Shown here piece by piece: positions 63,712 through 64,000 of a stretch of 64,000 bases of DNA. The DNA is from Rhodopseudomonas palustris (lineage in GTDB: Bacteria > Pseudomonadota > Alphaproteobacteria > Rhizobiales > Xanthobacteraceae). Location: NCBI RefSeq assembly GCF_013415845.1, contig NZ_CP058907.1, forward strand, positions 3,906,001-3,970,000, in the 5' to 3' direction. A program made the position numbers and the translations under genes. Numbering within the stretch: the first letter of the stretch is position 1; every line of letters begins with the position of its first letter. The notes under the pieces were generated by a model, which searched no databases, had not been told where the DNA came from, and worked only from the letters and a program-made list of their open reading frames with translations.

Positions 63712-64000
63712 GCGGTGCCTCCGCGCGTTGACGAACCATGAATTCGGGCGAGGACAGAAACAGCGTATTCCAATCCTGCGGTGAGATCGCCTGATCGAGC
63801 GCGCCGCGCGTGGTCGAGCTCAGCGTCCGGCTGAGCCCGCCGAAATACAGCGCGTTCTGCAGCAGCGGAAACGCAGGGCGATCCTTGGCGTCGGCCTGCT
63901 CAGGCTTGAACAGCCCGGCCGAACCGGAGCCAATCTGACGCGCGATCTCGAACCGCAGCATCATCTGGCCCGGGCCGTTCCAGGCGCTCGCGGTCAGCGG
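63698..64000 (-). CDS. DUF1800 family protein, C-terminal part only
   Basis: Open to the right edge of the window. The visible C-terminus (WNGPGQMMLRFEIARQ ... SRTLSSTTRGALDQAISPQDWNTLFLSSPEFMVR) matches the end of DUF1800 proteins, which are nearly always encoded just before DUF1501. The N-terminal majority lies beyond base 64000. Frame is continuous with no stop up to the edge. Confidence 0.9.
   Translation of the reverse strand, partial: PLTASAWNGPGQMMLRFEIARQIGSGSAGLFKPEQADAKDRPAFPLLQNALYFGGLSRTLSSTTRGALDQAISPQDWNTLFLSSPEFMVRQRAEAPHEPS

Overview
The window looks like chromosome from an alphaproteobacterium of the Rhodopseudomonas/Bradyrhizobium group, most likely Rhodopseudomonas palustris or a close relative. 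The basis is high GC with strong third-position bias, the gene content (arsM of the type characterised in R. palustris, an extensin-like lipoprotein, DUF2277, DUF1501/DUF1800) and several palindromic repeat families between genes. This is recognition from memory; no database was searched. No tRNA, 16S/23S rRNA or CRISPR array was seen.

Layout. 1-7075 (minus) is the division/cell-wall cluster rsmH-ftsL-ftsI-murE-murF-mraY, with mraY cut by the left edge. Then come a peptidoglycan amidase (+) and the RNase P RNA gene rnpB (8504-8957), which carries a palindromic repeat inside its variable P12 region. 9012-9783 is a Fic/antitoxin pair. 9832-13690 is an EmrAB-type efflux operon facing a TetR gene across a perfect 21-bp operator. 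13687-20721 holds an extensin-like lipoprotein, a chemoreceptor, a small conserved gene and a 1082-aa autotransporter with a repeat-built passenger. 20898-25204 holds a HAD hydrolase and a tightly coupled B12/radical-SAM-SDR-SDR operon with no obvious known pathway.

25216-31815 is a composite arsenic region: acr3, two mechanistically different arsenate reductases, three different ArsR repressors, an ArsP-type permease with a thioredoxin-fold partner, a TauE/SafE exporter, and arsR-arsM for arsenite methylation. 32040-43000 is mostly envelope and housekeeping: a tryptophanase-family lyase, an L,D-transpeptidase, a HiPIP-like protein, a DUF4403 protein, a PRC-barrel protein, a Ser-rich protein, a two-component system and a polytopic membrane protein. 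43160-48440 is a thiamin operon (thiO-thiS-thiG-thiE-thiC) behind a good sigma-70-like promoter and a TPP riboswitch whose closing helix covers the thiO ribosome binding site.

48483-53003 is the accessory part: an intact IS4-family element inserted in a palindromic repeat; an AT-richer islet with a 111-aa unknown gene, a 68-aa regulator/antitoxin-like gene and a 354-aa AAA+ ATPase whose last codons come from a REP element; then a REP cluster with a RAYT transposase and a DUF6429 passenger. 53010-64000 holds small hypotheticals, a possible toxin/immunity remnant, a flavin monooxygenase, a RidA protein, a zinc-ribbon membrane protein, a cytoplasmic collagen-like protein, DUF2277, a SOUL haem-binding protein and a DUF1501/DUF1800 pair cut by the right edge.

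The strongest candidates for something undescribed are the AAA+ ATPase islet, the radical-SAM/SDR operon, the repeat inside rnpB, the collagen-like/zinc-ribbon neighbours and the nuclease-like toxin remnant. Functions for these are inferences.
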